From contig NC_041692.1 of the NCBI RefSeq assembly GCF_900005765.1, forward strand, positions 1,116,001 to 1,180,000: a DNA stretch of 64,000 nucleotides, given 5' to 3'. This document shows, in pieces, positions 31,710 through 43,042 of this stretch (position 1 is the first letter of the stretch; each line of letters opens with the position of its first letter). The notes under the pieces were generated by a model. The model was not told the origin of the DNA and did not search any database. It saw only the letters and a list, made by a program, of their open reading frames with translations. Source of the DNA: Plasmodium relictum. Lineage: Eukaryota; Apicomplexa; Aconoidasida; Haemosporida; Plasmodiidae. The translations under genes were made by a program, and so were the position numbers.

Positions 31710-33428
31710 ATGCATGTGAAAACTCTTATTTTACTAAATATATTATTGATTCATTGTTTATATGGAAAATATAGAAAAAATGAAAAAAAATTATATATTA
31801 GTTCATATACTAATAAATGGAGGTCTTGTAATTTAATTAAAAAATATGTACGTAATTTCAAGAACAAGAATTGTGACAAAATTGATACTCTGGAAAATGA
31901 ATACGGTATGAGCTTTAAAATTTTAAAAGTAAATGAAAATAAGGTAATAGATAATTTAAAAAAGAGAAGAATGGAAAAATATTTAAATACTGTTGAAATA
32001 TTAAAAAAGTTAATAGAAGAAAAAAATAAATTAGAGACAATAAGGAATAGTTTAAGGAATAAAAGAAAAATATTATCAGATGAAGTAAAAAATCTAATGT
32101 TTGCTACAAAAGATTCAAATAAGAATGCTATAAAAATTGAAAATTCATACCTAACTAAAAAGGAAAAGGATGGACTATGCTCAGAAAGTGATAGTTGCAG
32201 AAAAAGTGAAAATAATGAATCACATGATTTCTTTATAGAGTACAAAAATTGCAAAAAAGTAGAAGAAAATAACAAAATAGAAGACTTTCAAATAAATTAT
32301 GAAAAAGAAATAGAGAATATTAAAAATGAAATAAATGAAATCAGTAGTAACATTTATGATAATGAGGCAAAAATATCAGATTTGAAATTAAAAATAGAAA
32401 AGTATTTCAATAAAATGCCAAACATTTTATTGAATATCGTACCTCAAGGGCAAACAATAAGCGATTGTAAAATAGTTAAAACTTATAAAATAAAAAGTAT
32501 CAAGCTTAATAAAGAAAATGCTATCATAGAGCCTCATGAAAACATTATAAAAAAATATGATAACAATTATATATTTTCAAATATATCTAATAAAATTGGT
32601 TTTGGCTATAACATTCTAGTAAATAATATAGCAAAATTAGAAAAAGCATTAATAGATTTTATGATAAATACTCATGTAAATAAATTTAAGTATACCTATA
32701 TAAAAACTCCTGTAATTGTAACAAAATCTGCATTAACAAACACTGGGCAATTACCAAAATTTAAAAATGATTTATTTAAAATTAATAAAAATTATAAAAT
32801 TTTAAATGAAGAAGCGTATTTAATCCCAACAAGTGAAGTTTCCTTATTAAATTTATTTAAAAATTCTTTAATAGATCATAATAATTTGCCTATTAAATTA
32901 GTTAGCCATTCTTCATGCTTCAGAATAGAAAAAAAACTTACATATGGGAAGGCATCAAAAGGATTATTGCGTGAACATATTTTTGAAAAGGTAGAATTAG
33001 TAGCTATTACTGATAAAAAAAGTTCTCTTTATTATTATAAAGAATTAATTAAACATTGTGAATATATTTTAAAGAAATTAAAAATACCATATAGATTAGT
33101 GTTATTAAATTCTGTTGAAACACCATTTTCTTCATCAATTTGTTATGATATAGAAGCTTGGTTGCCTAGTCAAAAAAGATTTATTGAAGTATCTTCATGC
33201 TCTAATTGCCTAGATTTTCAATCAAGGAAGTTAAATTTAAAATTTAAACAAAATGATAAAAAAAATTTTTGTCACACTATAAATGGATCTGGTTTGGCTG
33301 TAGGAAGAGTTTTGGCAATTATATTAGAGCAATATCAAATTCAAAATAAGGAACAAAATGAGAACATTCAACTAATTATTCCAAAGCCCTTAAGAAAATA
33401 TATGAATGCTTCAACAATAAATTTATAA
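31710..33428 (+). CDS. SerRS: Organellar (apicoplast-type) seryl-tRNA synthetase
   Basis: Charges tRNA-Ser. Single exon, 572 residues. An N-terminal signal peptide (TLILLNILLIHCLYG, about 4-18) and a basic, Tyr/Asn/Lys-rich stretch form a bipartite apicoplast leader. The N-terminal tRNA-binding coiled coil (about 95-235) is interrupted by a polar insert. Class II catalytic motifs: LIPTSEVSLLNLF (serine-binding TSE), motif 2 with SCFRIEKK and Arg405, then GLLREHIFEKVE, and motif 3 with NGSGLAVGRVLAIILE and Arg533. Motif 2 keeps the FR-E pattern, and its loop is close to bacterial-type enzymes, as expected for the organelle copy. The cytosolic enzyme would be a second gene elsewhere. The catalytic core is complete, so the enzyme should be active. 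Confidence 0.9.
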   Translation: MHVKTLILLNILLIHCLYGKYRKNEKKLYISSYTNKWRSCNLIKKYVRNFKNKNCDKIDTLENEYGMSFKILKVNENKVIDNLKKRRMEKYLNTVEILKKLIEEKNKLETIRNSLRNKRKILSDEVKNLMFATKDSNKNAIKIENSYLTKKEKDGLCSESDSCRKSENNESHDFFIEYKNCKKVEENNKIEDFQINYEKEIENIKNEINEISSNIYDNEAKISDLKLKIEKYFNKMPNILLNIVPQGQTISDCKIVKTYKIKSIKLNKENAIIEPHENIIKKYDNNYIFSNISNKIGFGYNILVNNIAKLEKALIDFMINTHVNKFKYTYIKTPVIVTKSALTNTGQLPKFKNDLFKINKNYKILNEEAYLIPTSEVSLLNLFKNSLIDHNNLPIKLVSHSSCFRIEKKLTYGKASKGLLREHIFEKVELVAITDKKSSLYYYKELIKHCEYILKKLKIPYRLVLLNSVETPFSSSICYDIEAWLPSQKRFIEVSSCSNCLDFQSRKLNLKFKQNDKKNFCHTINGSGLAVGRVLAIILEQYQIQNKEQNENIQLIIPKPLRKYMNASTINL

Positions 33429-34187
33429 TACATGTAAAATATTTTTCATTTTTATATACATTTACATTTTTTAGAATTAAATATATATTTATATATACAT
33501 ATATATAATTTTTGTTTTCTTTTCTTATTCCTCTTTAAACTTTATTCTTAATTTTTTTAAAGTCAATTAAAATATTATACAAAATGTATTTTCAGAAAAT
33601 AATATTCAAAAAAAAAAAAAGAATTTTTTTTTTTTTTTTTTGCTATATACTTGGGATAGCTCAAGAATAAAAAAAAATAGTAGAATTACTGCACATTTTT
33701 TAATAAAAATTTATTCTTAAATTTCTTTTAATTTAAAATTATATTACATAAAAAAATTTTCTTTATTCTATATTTATATAATTTATAATATACGTTAATA
33801 TATATTATTTAAAAAAATTTTAATATTTAAAATATTTAATTTATATTTTTTTTATGCTACACATTTATATTCTTTTTTAATATATATATATATTTTTTTT
33901 TTATTTTTTCTCTTTTTTTTATTTTTTATGCAATAAATATTTTCCTTTTTTTTAATATCGTATATATTTTATTTTATTTTTTTTTTTTTATATTCACAAA
34001 ACAATTATGAATTGATCTATTTCAATCGGTAATACAATAAACATATTGTATGAATTTTAATTTATACTTTTTATTATGTAAAGGGATAAATTAAAAAAAG
34101 AGGAAATAATTATAAGATGAAAATTTATGAAATAATTATATATATATAGCATAATATATTTTCTTTTCTTAATTCTCATTTTATAAG
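33429..34187. other. Intergenic spacer
   Basis: 759 bases of A+T-rich DNA, with a poly-T run at about 33626-33641. Nothing else recognised. Confidence 0.7.
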
Positions 34188-35003
34188 ATGATAAAATTAA
34201 TTAGAAAAAATGGTGTAAAATCATTTTTTACGCGATACAATGACATTTACAAAATACGTGAGTTAAATTATAGATATTGTTATAATATTAAAAGAAAACT
34301 TTCAAATACAAAAACAGATAATAAAAAAAAGAAAATATATAACGAAGAATTAGATGTAAATAATGATATCAGGGATATTTACTTTAATAATAAGTTAATA
34401 GAAAAAAAATTTGCTGATATAAAAATAAAAAATAGCCACAATAAAATACTTTTTGAATTTTTGCCTATTGAAGGAAGAACGTATAAAGTTCCATCATGCT
34501 TTAAAATTATCCATTATATTATTTTGTTTATTCTTTCAAGTGGAGTAATATTAATTCATGTATTACCTGAAGTTAATAAAGAACATTACATAAGAGATAT
34601 ATTGACATTAGAAATTTATATTTCTTCCTGCTTTTTAGCATTCAATGGAGGATTTAATTCTTTACTTCAATTAATTCAATATGCAATACCTCCTAATAGA
34701 AAATACAAAGGATTATATAATAGCTTACGCTTTATTTCTTCTTTAATACCTATATTTTTTAGCTTAATATCAACATCATTATGTGAGAATTTCCCTAGAG
34801 ATAGTTTATTCTTATTAGTTTTATCTTATTTAACCTTATTGTTAAATTATTATTTATTACACATAAAATGTTTAATACCAGTATGGGTATTTAAACAATA
34901 TAAGATTATTATTTCTATTGTTATATTAAATTTGCTTTTATTATTAATAAGTGAAGCACAACTTTACAAAGGCAGAAAGATTTCAATAAATGTTGATGAT
35001 TAA
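34188..35003 (+). CDS. TMEM69/DUF3429-like mitochondrial membrane protein
   Basis: Single exon, 271 residues. The basic N-terminus (MIKLIRKNGVKSFFTRYNDI) resembles a mitochondrial presequence, followed by a Lys/Asn-rich spacer to about residue 85. The rest has about five hydrophobic helices. They include SFKIIHY-type helix 1 (about 105-125), LEIYISSCFLAFNGGFNSLL (about 140-160), LIPIFFSLISTSLC, DSLFLLVLSYLTLLLNYYLL and PVWVFKQYKIIISIVILNLL. The 'ILSFLGGIHWG'-like step (FLAFNGGFNS) and the 'LPAWYRRLR..LT' step (IPVWVFKQYKII) are what I associate with DUF3429/TMEM69. That family is poorly understood and sits in membranes of bacteria and mitochondria. The gene is confident; the family is inferred from pattern. 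Confidence 0.62.
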   Translation: MIKLIRKNGVKSFFTRYNDIYKIRELNYRYCYNIKRKLSNTKTDNKKKKIYNEELDVNNDIRDIYFNNKLIEKKFADIKIKNSHNKILFEFLPIEGRTYKVPSCFKIIHYIILFILSSGVILIHVLPEVNKEHYIRDILTLEIYISSCFLAFNGGFNSLLQLIQYAIPPNRKYKGLYNSLRFISSLIPIFFSLISTSLCENFPRDSLFLLVLSYLTLLLNYYLLHIKCLIPVWVFKQYKIIISIVILNLLLLLISEAQLYKGRKISINVDD

Positions 35004-35588
35004 TAACAATAAAAAGTTATGTTTTAAAAATATTAAAATAAAGAATTTTTTCAAAGTTCAAAAAAAAAAAAAAATTATGCTAATTATATATAAATAAATA
35101 TTTATGAATATATTCTTTTTTAATTAAGAGTGTATATTAAATAGTAAAAAAAAAAAAATTTTAATATATAAAAATATAGTTTTTAAATGTTGCTGTATTA
35201 TTTTATTAAAATGATAGCTATAAAAAGGTGTAAAGGATAATAAATTTAATGAAGTAAATAATAGAATTAAACAGGAATTAATCATACCGAAATTATTAAA
35301 AAAAAATGATGTTATTATAAAATAAAGAAATTATATAAAAAAAAAAAAAAAAAAATTAAATCCTATACTTTAAGTACAATTTTTTTTTTTCCCAGTTATT
35401 ACAAATATGTTTTTTTTTATCTTAAATTTTTGATAAAAAAAAAAAAAACCATGCACTAAAAAAAAAAAAATAATAACAAAAAAAAAAAATTTTATGTATT
35501 TAAAATACATAGATAAGGAAGATATGATTATGCAATTATATTTTTAACTTCAAATAATATACTTTTTTTTTTTTTAATTCTATATAAA
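35004..35588. other. Intergenic spacer
   Basis: Poly-A-rich spacer (several runs of 12-17 A between 35340 and 35490), probably containing the promoter of the GPDH gene. Confidence 0.7.
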
Positions 35589-37226
35589 ATGTATAAAAAT
35601 CTTTTTGATAAATTGAAAGATGGGCCACTGAAAGTAAAAAAGAAAAAAAAATTATTTAAACTTTACACAATTCATAATAATTCTCAATAAAATAAAGAAT
35701 AAATTATAAGTATATATGTTTTAAGTTCATTAGTAATTATATGAATATTTTCATTTATTAAAGTGAAATATATAGATTTCCTTATTCATATTTTTTTTTT
35801 TTTTTTGAATAGATATCAATACTCGGTAGTGGGAATTGGGCCAGTGCAATTAGTAAGGTGGTTGGTACAAATGCTAAAAATAATTATTTATTTGAAAATG
35901 AAGTAAAAATGTGGGTGAGAGATGAGGTTGTAGATGGAGAAAGCATAGTAGACATAATAAATCAAAAACACGAAAATGTAAGATATTTAAAAGGAGTTAC
36001 TTTACCACATAATGTTGTTGCGTATTCTGATATAGCTCAAGTTATTAACAATGCTGATTTGTTAATATTTATTATTCCATGTCAATATTTGGAAAACGTA
36101 TTAATTTCGATACACCAAAATAAATCAATTAAAATATCAAAGCATGTAAAAGCCATATCTTTAACAAAGGGATTCATTGTTAAAGATAATAAAATAAATC
36201 TTTGCTCTGAAGTTATTAGAGATTTTTTAAATATTCCATGTTGTGCTTTATCAGGAGCTAATATAGCAAAAGTAAATAGAAAATTAAAAGATATATATAT
36301 TTTTTTATATTTATGTATTTGTTCTTTTTAAAATAAAAAAAAAAAAAAAAAAAAAACATGTAATTCCACTTCCATAATAGGACGTTGCTATGGAAAGCTT
36401 TTCTGAAGCTACAATAGGAGGGGATGACAGGGATGTTTTATTAATTTGGCAAAGAGTTTTTGATTTACCATACTTTAAAATAAATTGTGTTAATGGAACT
36501 GTTGGAGTTGAAGTAAGAAAAAAAAAAAAGAGACAATAATGCATACAAATATTAAAAATTAAAAAAATATATTTTTTAATATAATATTTATTTTTTCTAA
36601 TAATTTAGATTTGTGGATCTTTAAAAAATATTATAACATTAGCAGCTGGGTTCTGCGATGGACTAAATGTTTCTTCTAATTCTAAATCGGCAATTATAAG
36701 ATTTGGCATTAATGAAACAGTGCTATTTGCAAAAACATTTTTTAATAATTTCAACGAAAGTATATTTTTTGAGAGTTGTGGATTTGCTGACATTATTACA
36801 TCCTTTTTAGGAGGAAGGAATGCAAAATGTTCCGCTGAATTTATAAAATGTAAACAAAAAAAGTCATGGGAAGAATTAGAGAATGAAATATTAAAAGGAC
36901 AAAAATTGCAGGTTAATTTTTATGTTTAGAAAAAAGATAAATATTAAAAAAATAAATAAATAAATAAAAACAGTAGTTAAAATAAGTAATAAAATTATAT
37001 ATTTATAGTTAATTTATATAAATTATTATTTAAAAAAAATTTTTTTTTTTTCTTTTTTTAGGGAACGGTTACTTTAAAATATGTTTACCAAATGATAAGA
37101 GAAAAAAACTTGACAGAAAAATTTCCACTTTTTACAGTTCTTCATAAAATTTCATTTGAAAATGAAGAACCGTCAAATTTATTAAAAACTTTTATGAATA
37201 ATAGAATCATTCCATTAAAACTCTAA
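35589..37226 (+). CDS. GPDH: NAD-dependent glycerol-3-phosphate dehydrogenase
   Basis: Interconverts dihydroxyacetone phosphate and glycerol 3-phosphate in the cytosol, supplying glycerolipid synthesis and NADH balance. Five exons: 35589-35633, 35813-36271, 36381-36512, 36609-36911 and 37062-37226, all phase 0, giving 367 residues, the length I recall for P. falciparum. The first exon has only 15 codons (starts MYKNLFDKLKDGPLK); exon 2 opens with the NAD-binding motif ISILGSGNWASAISKV. Further family landmarks are the lysine of LTKGF, the LSGANIA segment, ICGSLKNIITLAAGFCDGL with the catalytic Lys, and the C-terminal GFADIITSFLGGRN. Without splicing only fragments are visible, and the longest frame lacks the first half of the Rossmann motif. 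Confidence 0.92.
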
Positions 37227-37919
37227 TAAAAATATAACAAATAATATACAGCATAATTTTAATTTTCTTTAAAGATATTTTTTCTATTAATTCTAATTAT
37301 AATTCGTAAGTATATTTTTTCATATTTATTTTAAATTCATTCTTTCTTTTATATCTTCTTAAAAATTAAGCTTGTTAATATTAACAGTCAAATATATTCT
37401 AAATGGAAAATTGTAAAAATATTTTTTTTAGATGCATACTATTCCTTTTCAAAAGAAAAAAGTTAAACTAAAAAAATATTTAATTATTTCTTAATAAGCT
37501 TATAAGTAATCACTATTTAGTTATTTTTATAATTAAATAATTTTAACAAATTGCTTATGTAAAAATATATAAGATGTATATCTCATTAAAAAGAATTTAT
37601 GCCAAACTATTTTAATTAAACATATATATATGTGATTTCCATAAAAAAGAATGACAAAAATAGTATGAGTTTAAAATAAGGATTAAAATTAAATATTTAT
37701 ATCGCTTAATAGAAAAAAAAAAAAAAAAATGAAAATATGTTATGAATAATAGCAGAAAAATCCGAAGTTTTAGGGTTTTGCATATTTTCTTGATTTAATC
37801 ATTTCTGTTAATTTTTTCTTCTTTTGTTTATTTCTTCTGAAATTTTTATATGTAAAATAAATTAAAGAATTTAATAACTTTCAAATACAAAAAAAAATAT
37901 TTAAAAATTAACCATGCCT
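37227..37919. other. Convergent intergenic region
   Basis: 3' regions of GPDH (plus) and SRP19 (minus). A single TTTAGGG heptamer at 37769 is telomere-like but isolated. Nothing else recognised. Confidence 0.7.
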
Positions 37920-38330
37920 TTATCTTTGGCTCTTCTTTTTTTTTTTTGTTAAATTGCTTTGGTTAGTCACTACACTAGATTCATTATTTGCTTTTACAGT
38001 TTGTAATTTTAGTCCAATTTTTTTCATTAAATCGAACTTACTTAAAATGTTATTCTCTGCATCTGGTAATTTTATTCTTATTCTCCCTTGTACTTGCCAA
38101 TCTCTTGGATAACATTTTTTTTTTTCAACATGATAAGTAACATTTAATTCTTTACACGCTAATTCAATTTCTTCAATTGAAGGATCATTTACACAATAAT
38201 TTAAATTTATTCTTCTTCCTTCCTTTACTTTTTTTTTTTTATTTATATAATTAGGGTATATTATTTTCCAACGTGAAATATCTTTATTCTCAAAATTCTC
38301 ATTATTTATATTTACCTCAGGTTTTATCAT
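37920..38330 (-). CDS. SRP19: Signal recognition particle 19-kDa subunit
   Basis: SRP19 binds the tips of SRP RNA helices 6 and 8 and is needed for SRP54 loading. Minus strand, single exon, 136 residues from the first in-frame ATG (MIKPEV); the frame continues upstream to a TTG without another ATG. Family landmarks: WKIIYPNYINKKKKVKEGRR, then NPxx-like CVNDPSIEEIELACKELNV, KKCYPRDWQVQGRIRI (the WxxxGRVRV RNA-binding core) and a Lys-rich tail (LTKKKKKSQR). Length is close to the human 144 residues. Convergent to GPDH, as I recall for P. falciparum. Confidence 0.93.
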   Translation of the reverse strand: MIKPEVNINNENFENKDISRWKIIYPNYINKKKKVKEGRRINLNYCVNDPSIEEIELACKELNVTYHVEKKKCYPRDWQVQGRIRIKLPDAENNILSKFDLMKKIGLKLQTVKANNESSVVTNQSNLTKKKKKSQR

Positions 38331-39651
38331 TTTACTTTTACATATATACAATTTTATAAATTTTTTTTTATATTCATTAATGAAAAAAAATATTTTATAA
38401 ATGACATATATTAATAGTATACTTAAATTATTACAAAATAAAAATATAAAAGATTATTATTAAATATTACCTTTATTAAAAATATAAAAAAAAAAATCTA
38501 AAAAAATGAATTCAACTTAATTTTTTTTTTTTAAATATATACGAATCTACATATATAAAATAATAATAAATAAGTAAAAATGTAAATGTATAGTATTTAA
38601 GAACTAAAAAAAAAAAAGTTGTTCATAACATTTTTATTTTTTTTTTCTATTAATATAAAACATGTTCTAAACATATTTTCTTTTTATTCCTTAATTTTTA
38701 ATGCTTGATAATTTTTTTTATTACAGTAGAACAAAAAAAAAAAAAAGGAAAAAGAAAAAAGAAAAAAAAAAGAATTCTTATTATTTCATTAAATAAAAAG
38801 AAAAAACATATGCAGTTTCTGAAAATAAAATGTTATATAAGATATATTTATAACTATCCTTAATTTAAATTATATAGGTAAAAAAAAGGTATATTAAAAA
38901 AGCAGCTTTAAAAAATTGATATATTCAGCAATTACTTTTTATAAATATTAGAAGATATTCATGTGTATTTCATTATATTTTTTTTTATTTTTCATTTTTT
39001 TTCATTATTTTTCATTTATTTTATAATTTTCAAATATAAAAAGAATTAAAATAAAATAAAACAACTAAAAAAAATAGTTTGTTTAAAAAAATTAAAAAAA
39101 AAATGTGTAAATCCCATTTAATGAGTATTTATAAATTACAATTTTTTTTTTTTTTTTTTAAATGAACTTTTATGTTTCAACTTTGAGAAATTTTGACAAA
39201 AATTTAGAAAGATTATATTAATTTCACAAATTTTAGTAAAATGAAGGATTTTTTCTATTTTAAAATTATTGAATATTTTTCATTATTTTAATATATAGTT
39301 ACGAATTATGCTATATGGAGTATATATATTAATATATTTTGAAATTATCAATAATTAAAAATATAAATACTTTTTTACTTATTTCTTATTTTTCATAACC
39401 GATCAAAGGGTTGAAGCAATTAGGAACTTATATATTTTATGCCACACATTTTGAAATATTATTTCTAAATGAAATAGATGCAATAAGTATTGAATCTTAA
39501 ATCAATAAAAAAAATGAAGAGACAAAAAATTTTTAAAAACTATTGAAAAAAATTAATTTAAGAGAATTGATATATATATATATATATAATATATATACTA
39601 AAACTTTTAAATTATAAAAGATGTAATAATAATAAAAATATTAAATTTAAA
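38331..39651. promoter_or_regulatory. Divergent intergenic region
   Basis: 1.3 kb between SRP19 (minus) and the REEP-like gene (plus), so both promoters should lie here. Contains poly-T/poly-A tracts and a TA run at about 39570-39589; no specific motif recognised. Confidence 0.5.
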
Positions 39652-41829
39652 ATGTTTAAGAAATATTTCTTATTTTTAATAATATCCATATTTAGTATTA
39701 TTTTAGTATTATTTAAAAAGGAAAAATATGAAAAAATTAACATAAAACATTCAAAGAACAGTGAATGCTATTTAAATAATGAATTTTGTAATGAAGATGA
39801 TATCGATTTTAAGAATATCCATGAGTATGATATTGTAAATTACAGTAACGTATATAATAGTAAATATAAGAATAAATTTAGTCGTATATTCCATCCTCTT
39901 TCTTCAGAAACGACTAATGAAACAAAAATTGAACAAACAATTTCTTTATTTTTAGAATTTTTTGAAAATACAAAATTTTTCTTAATTATCTCTTTTAGAT
40001 CAGGTTTAGATATATTACATTCTTATGGAATAGTATTAATATCATTAATAAAGCTACTTTTTTTGTGGTTTATTATTATTGAACCTCATATTACGTGGAT
40101 ATTTTTTAAATTAAAAAAATTCTTTTTAAATTTAGATTATAAAACAAAAAAATATATAGTATATATAGTATCAGTATTTTCAGTATTTTCTTATCTTGCT
40201 TACTATGGGGTAATAAAATATTTTTTAAATAAAATTTCGAATTTTTACAAGTTATTCTTAAAAAAATTATTTAAGATAAATGAATTTTTGTTTAATATAT
40301 TTCCTTACATAATCAGTTTTTTATTATATGCTATTTTGATAAAAGCTGTTTCTATTTCTTTAATTTCACTTTTTATTTATTCTTTCTTCTTCCCATTTCC
40401 GTCTATATATTCAATTATAATAATTATTAAGTATGTCTATTTACCAAATATAAATGATTGTGTTATCAGTTCTTTATCAGAAAACAACTATTTAACAAAT
40501 AATATTAATAACGTCTATAGCAATATAAATAGTAACAATAATGAAAAAAAAAGTTTTCAAGGTGAAAAAACTGATAATAAATTAGAAGAAAATAAAAAAA
40601 CAATTGAAATACCACAAGAAACAAAAAGAAACAATAAAAAATTAGAAATTAAAAGCATTCAAAAAGAACAAGAAGATGAAAATGGTAACAAAAAGGAAGT
40701 AACAGAAAAAGGCGAGGAAGACGAAAATGAAAAAAAAAAAAATGAGAAAAAAAAAGAAGAAATAAAAAAGAAGAATAAAAAAAAAAATAATGTAAATGTT
40801 GAAAAAAGAAATGAAAGTGAAAATGGAAAAGAAAAAGAAGAAAATCTTATAAAAAATAATTTAGAAAATAAAAACTCATTTATACATAACATAGAAAATA
40901 TTAATTTTAACTCAAAAAATAAAATAATGCCACAACATAATAACGAGGCACTTATTAAGCATGAATCTTTCAAGAATAAAAAAATTGATTATAAGATAGC
41001 TAAACTATTTGAAAAAAATACAGAAAGCAATATATTTTATTATGATGTTCCTTTTTTATTGGAATATTGGTTATTTATTAATATCTTAAAATTTTTAAAT
41101 TTATTGCCTTTTTTAAATACATATGGCAAAATTCATTTTTTATATGAATATTTTATCTTGCTTGTTATAATAATTAATATTAGTGAAAAATTACATGAAT
41201 TTTTATTTAAAAAAAATTATAAGTCATCAATATTGGTCCGTATTTTAAAAAAATTTTTAGTTAATATCGTTGATTTTGCTTTATATTTTTTGTTCAATAT
41301 AAGAATAAAGAATGAAGATAAAGAAGGAATGAAGCAAAATGATGATTCTGATTTTGAGTATATTCAAAGAAGTAATTTATTAATTAGTTTATCAAAGATT
41401 ATTAAAAAAAAGATTAAATTGAACAAAACAGTAAAGTTAACTTTTTCCTTTTTAAAATCTGTTATCACGGAAAACATTATAGAAAGTGTTAAATTGCCAT
41501 CTTATGTAAGATTTTTTATTAATTTATTAATTTATATGCCTCAATTAATTTTGTTGATTTTTCCTACTTTTGTTCTTAAACTGTATTTTGCTTATTTCTT
41601 TTATATTTTCCCAATTTTTGGATCCCTCAAATGCTTAGAAAAAAAAAATTCATTTCATAATAAAATATATTTTATATGCTATTTTTTTTTTTATAATATT
41701 GCATCTGTTACAGTAAATAATAAATTTTTCAAGTGTTTGCCTTTTTATAATTTATACAAAATTTTGATAACAATTTCTATTCAAACCATTCTTAAATATA
41801 TTTTTAATATTCTTAAAATAAAAAACTAA
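39652..41829 (+). CDS. Polytopic membrane protein with REEP/HVA22 (TB2/DP1)-like segments
   Basis: Single exon, 725 residues. An N-terminal hydrophobic segment (about 4-22, FLFLIISIFSIILVLF) may be a signal anchor. Further membrane helices lie at about 105-180 and 205-265. A charged Lys/Glu/Asn-rich insert (about 270-465) follows, and then helices from 467 to 725. The C-terminal stretch (about 645-725) reads YIFPIFGSLKCLEKKN, a hydrophobic pair, then KCLPFYNLYKILITI. This matches the TB2/DP1/HVA22 order 'YPxYxSxKALE ... YW ... PFYxxLKxxxL'. A similar, insert-split copy may be FFFPFPSIYSIIIIIKY (about 244-260) plus FLLEYWLFINILKF and LPFLNTYGKIHFLYE (about 467-500). REEP-type proteins bend ER membrane. 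The gene is certain; the domain call is inference. Confidence 0.6.
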   Translation: MFKKYFLFLIISIFSIILVLFKKEKYEKINIKHSKNSECYLNNEFCNEDDIDFKNIHEYDIVNYSNVYNSKYKNKFSRIFHPLSSETTNETKIEQTISLFLEFFENTKFFLIISFRSGLDILHSYGIVLISLIKLLFLWFIIIEPHITWIFFKLKKFFLNLDYKTKKYIVYIVSVFSVFSYLAYYGVIKYFLNKISNFYKLFLKKLFKINEFLFNIFPYIISFLLYAILIKAVSISLISLFIYSFFFPFPSIYSIIIIIKYVYLPNINDCVISSLSENNYLTNNINNVYSNINSNNNEKKSFQGEKTDNKLEENKKTIEIPQETKRNNKKLEIKSIQKEQEDENGNKKEVTEKGEEDENEKKKNEKKKEEIKKKNKKKNNVNVEKRNESENGKEKEENLIKNNLENKNSFIHNIENINFNSKNKIMPQHNNEALIKHESFKNKKIDYKIAKLFEKNTESNIFYYDVPFLLEYWLFINILKFLNLLPFLNTYGKIHFLYEYFILLVIIINISEKLHEFLFKKNYKSSILVRILKKFLVNIVDFALYFLFNIRIKNEDKEGMKQNDDSDFEYIQRSNLLISLSKIIKKKIKLNKTVKLTFSFLKSVITENIIESVKLPSYVRFFINLLIYMPQLILLIFPTFVLKLYFAYFFYIFPIFGSLKCLEKKNSFHNKIYFICYFFFYNIASVTVNNKFFKCLPFYNLYKILITISIQTILKYIFNILKIKN

Positions 41830-43042
41830 ATTTTATTTTTATTTTTTATTTTATCTTATTTATTATTTTTTTTTTTTTTGGATTAATTGAAATCCCTTTA
41901 TCATTATTGCTTCTATAAAATAAATCGAAACTTTTTTTTTTTTGTGCATTCTTTTCTACAACTATTAGATATAAAGTAACAGTTTATAAAATCAGAAGAA
42001 ATTAAAAAATAATACAAAATATATTTTTTTGTAATTTCCTTTTTAAATATAAAATTAAAACAGCACATATATGGAATGTGTATATAAAATTTTGTAGAAT
42101 TTTCTAATGGATATTTTAATAAATCAAAAATTTGATATCTTCTCTTTTATACATTTGTAGCATTTTGTATACAGTACAAATTAAATATAATTTTGCATTT
42201 TTCTGTATAATAAATTTTATCTTATATGTATATATTTTTCTGAGATAGTTAATTTTTTTTCATGTATTCATATTCTTTTTTATTTTACATATTACATAAT
42301 TTTTAATATTTTTTTATGATAAAGTCTTAAGAAAAACATATATAATTAAGAATGAAAATTCTACACAAGTTTTTTTATAATTTTTTATATTTTTTCTATA
42401 CGTCTAATTTTTTTTATTGAATGAAGAAATTAATAAATCTAAAACAATTTTTTAAATATTCTACTTTTTCATTTGCATTATTTTTCAAATATTACATTGT
42501 TTAAGTTTTGATTATTTTCCTTTTGCATTTTTCCTTTTTATTCATGAACAAAAAAAGAAAAATGAAAAAAAATATTAATATATACTAAATATATATTTTT
42601 CATGAAATTATTAGAAATTTTCCTATTACTTATTGTTTTTATTTCATAGTTATTCATTAATATAAAGTTCATATACAAAAATAACAAAATAAAGTGCATT
42701 AACTGCATAGAGAATGATATCAAAAAAAAAAAAAAATAAACGAATCCAAAGATAAAATAAGAAAAAAAATTATTCAAATTTTTTTCATCTTCCACACTAT
42801 ATTAGATATAAGTACATACGTAAATTTAAAAAAAAAAATTCATTTTTATTATGTGTGATTAAAATTTATCTTAATATTAATAAAATTACATTTGTGAAAA
42901 AAAAAAAAAATAAAACAAATTATGTTTTTAAAAGCATATATCAATTTCTCTAAATATATTAATAAGTATATTTTTTACTTTTGTTTTTTTATTTTCATCA
43001 TTGTAAGAATATATTAACTATAGAATTAATGTCTTTTCCATT
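41830..43042. other. Convergent intergenic region
   Basis: 1.2 kb between the 3' ends of the REEP-like gene (plus) and MDV-1 (minus). The minus-strand frame at 42538-42795 is hydrophobic noise without family likeness. Nothing else recognised. Confidence 0.65.

Noticed and set aside
37769-37775. TTTAGGG telomere-like heptamer
   Set aside because: Single copy in convergent spacer, with no tandem array.
42538-42795. 85-codon minus-strand frame downstream of the REEP-like gene
   Set aside because: Phe/Leu/Ile-rich with no start context or family signal, typical of A+T-rich spacer.
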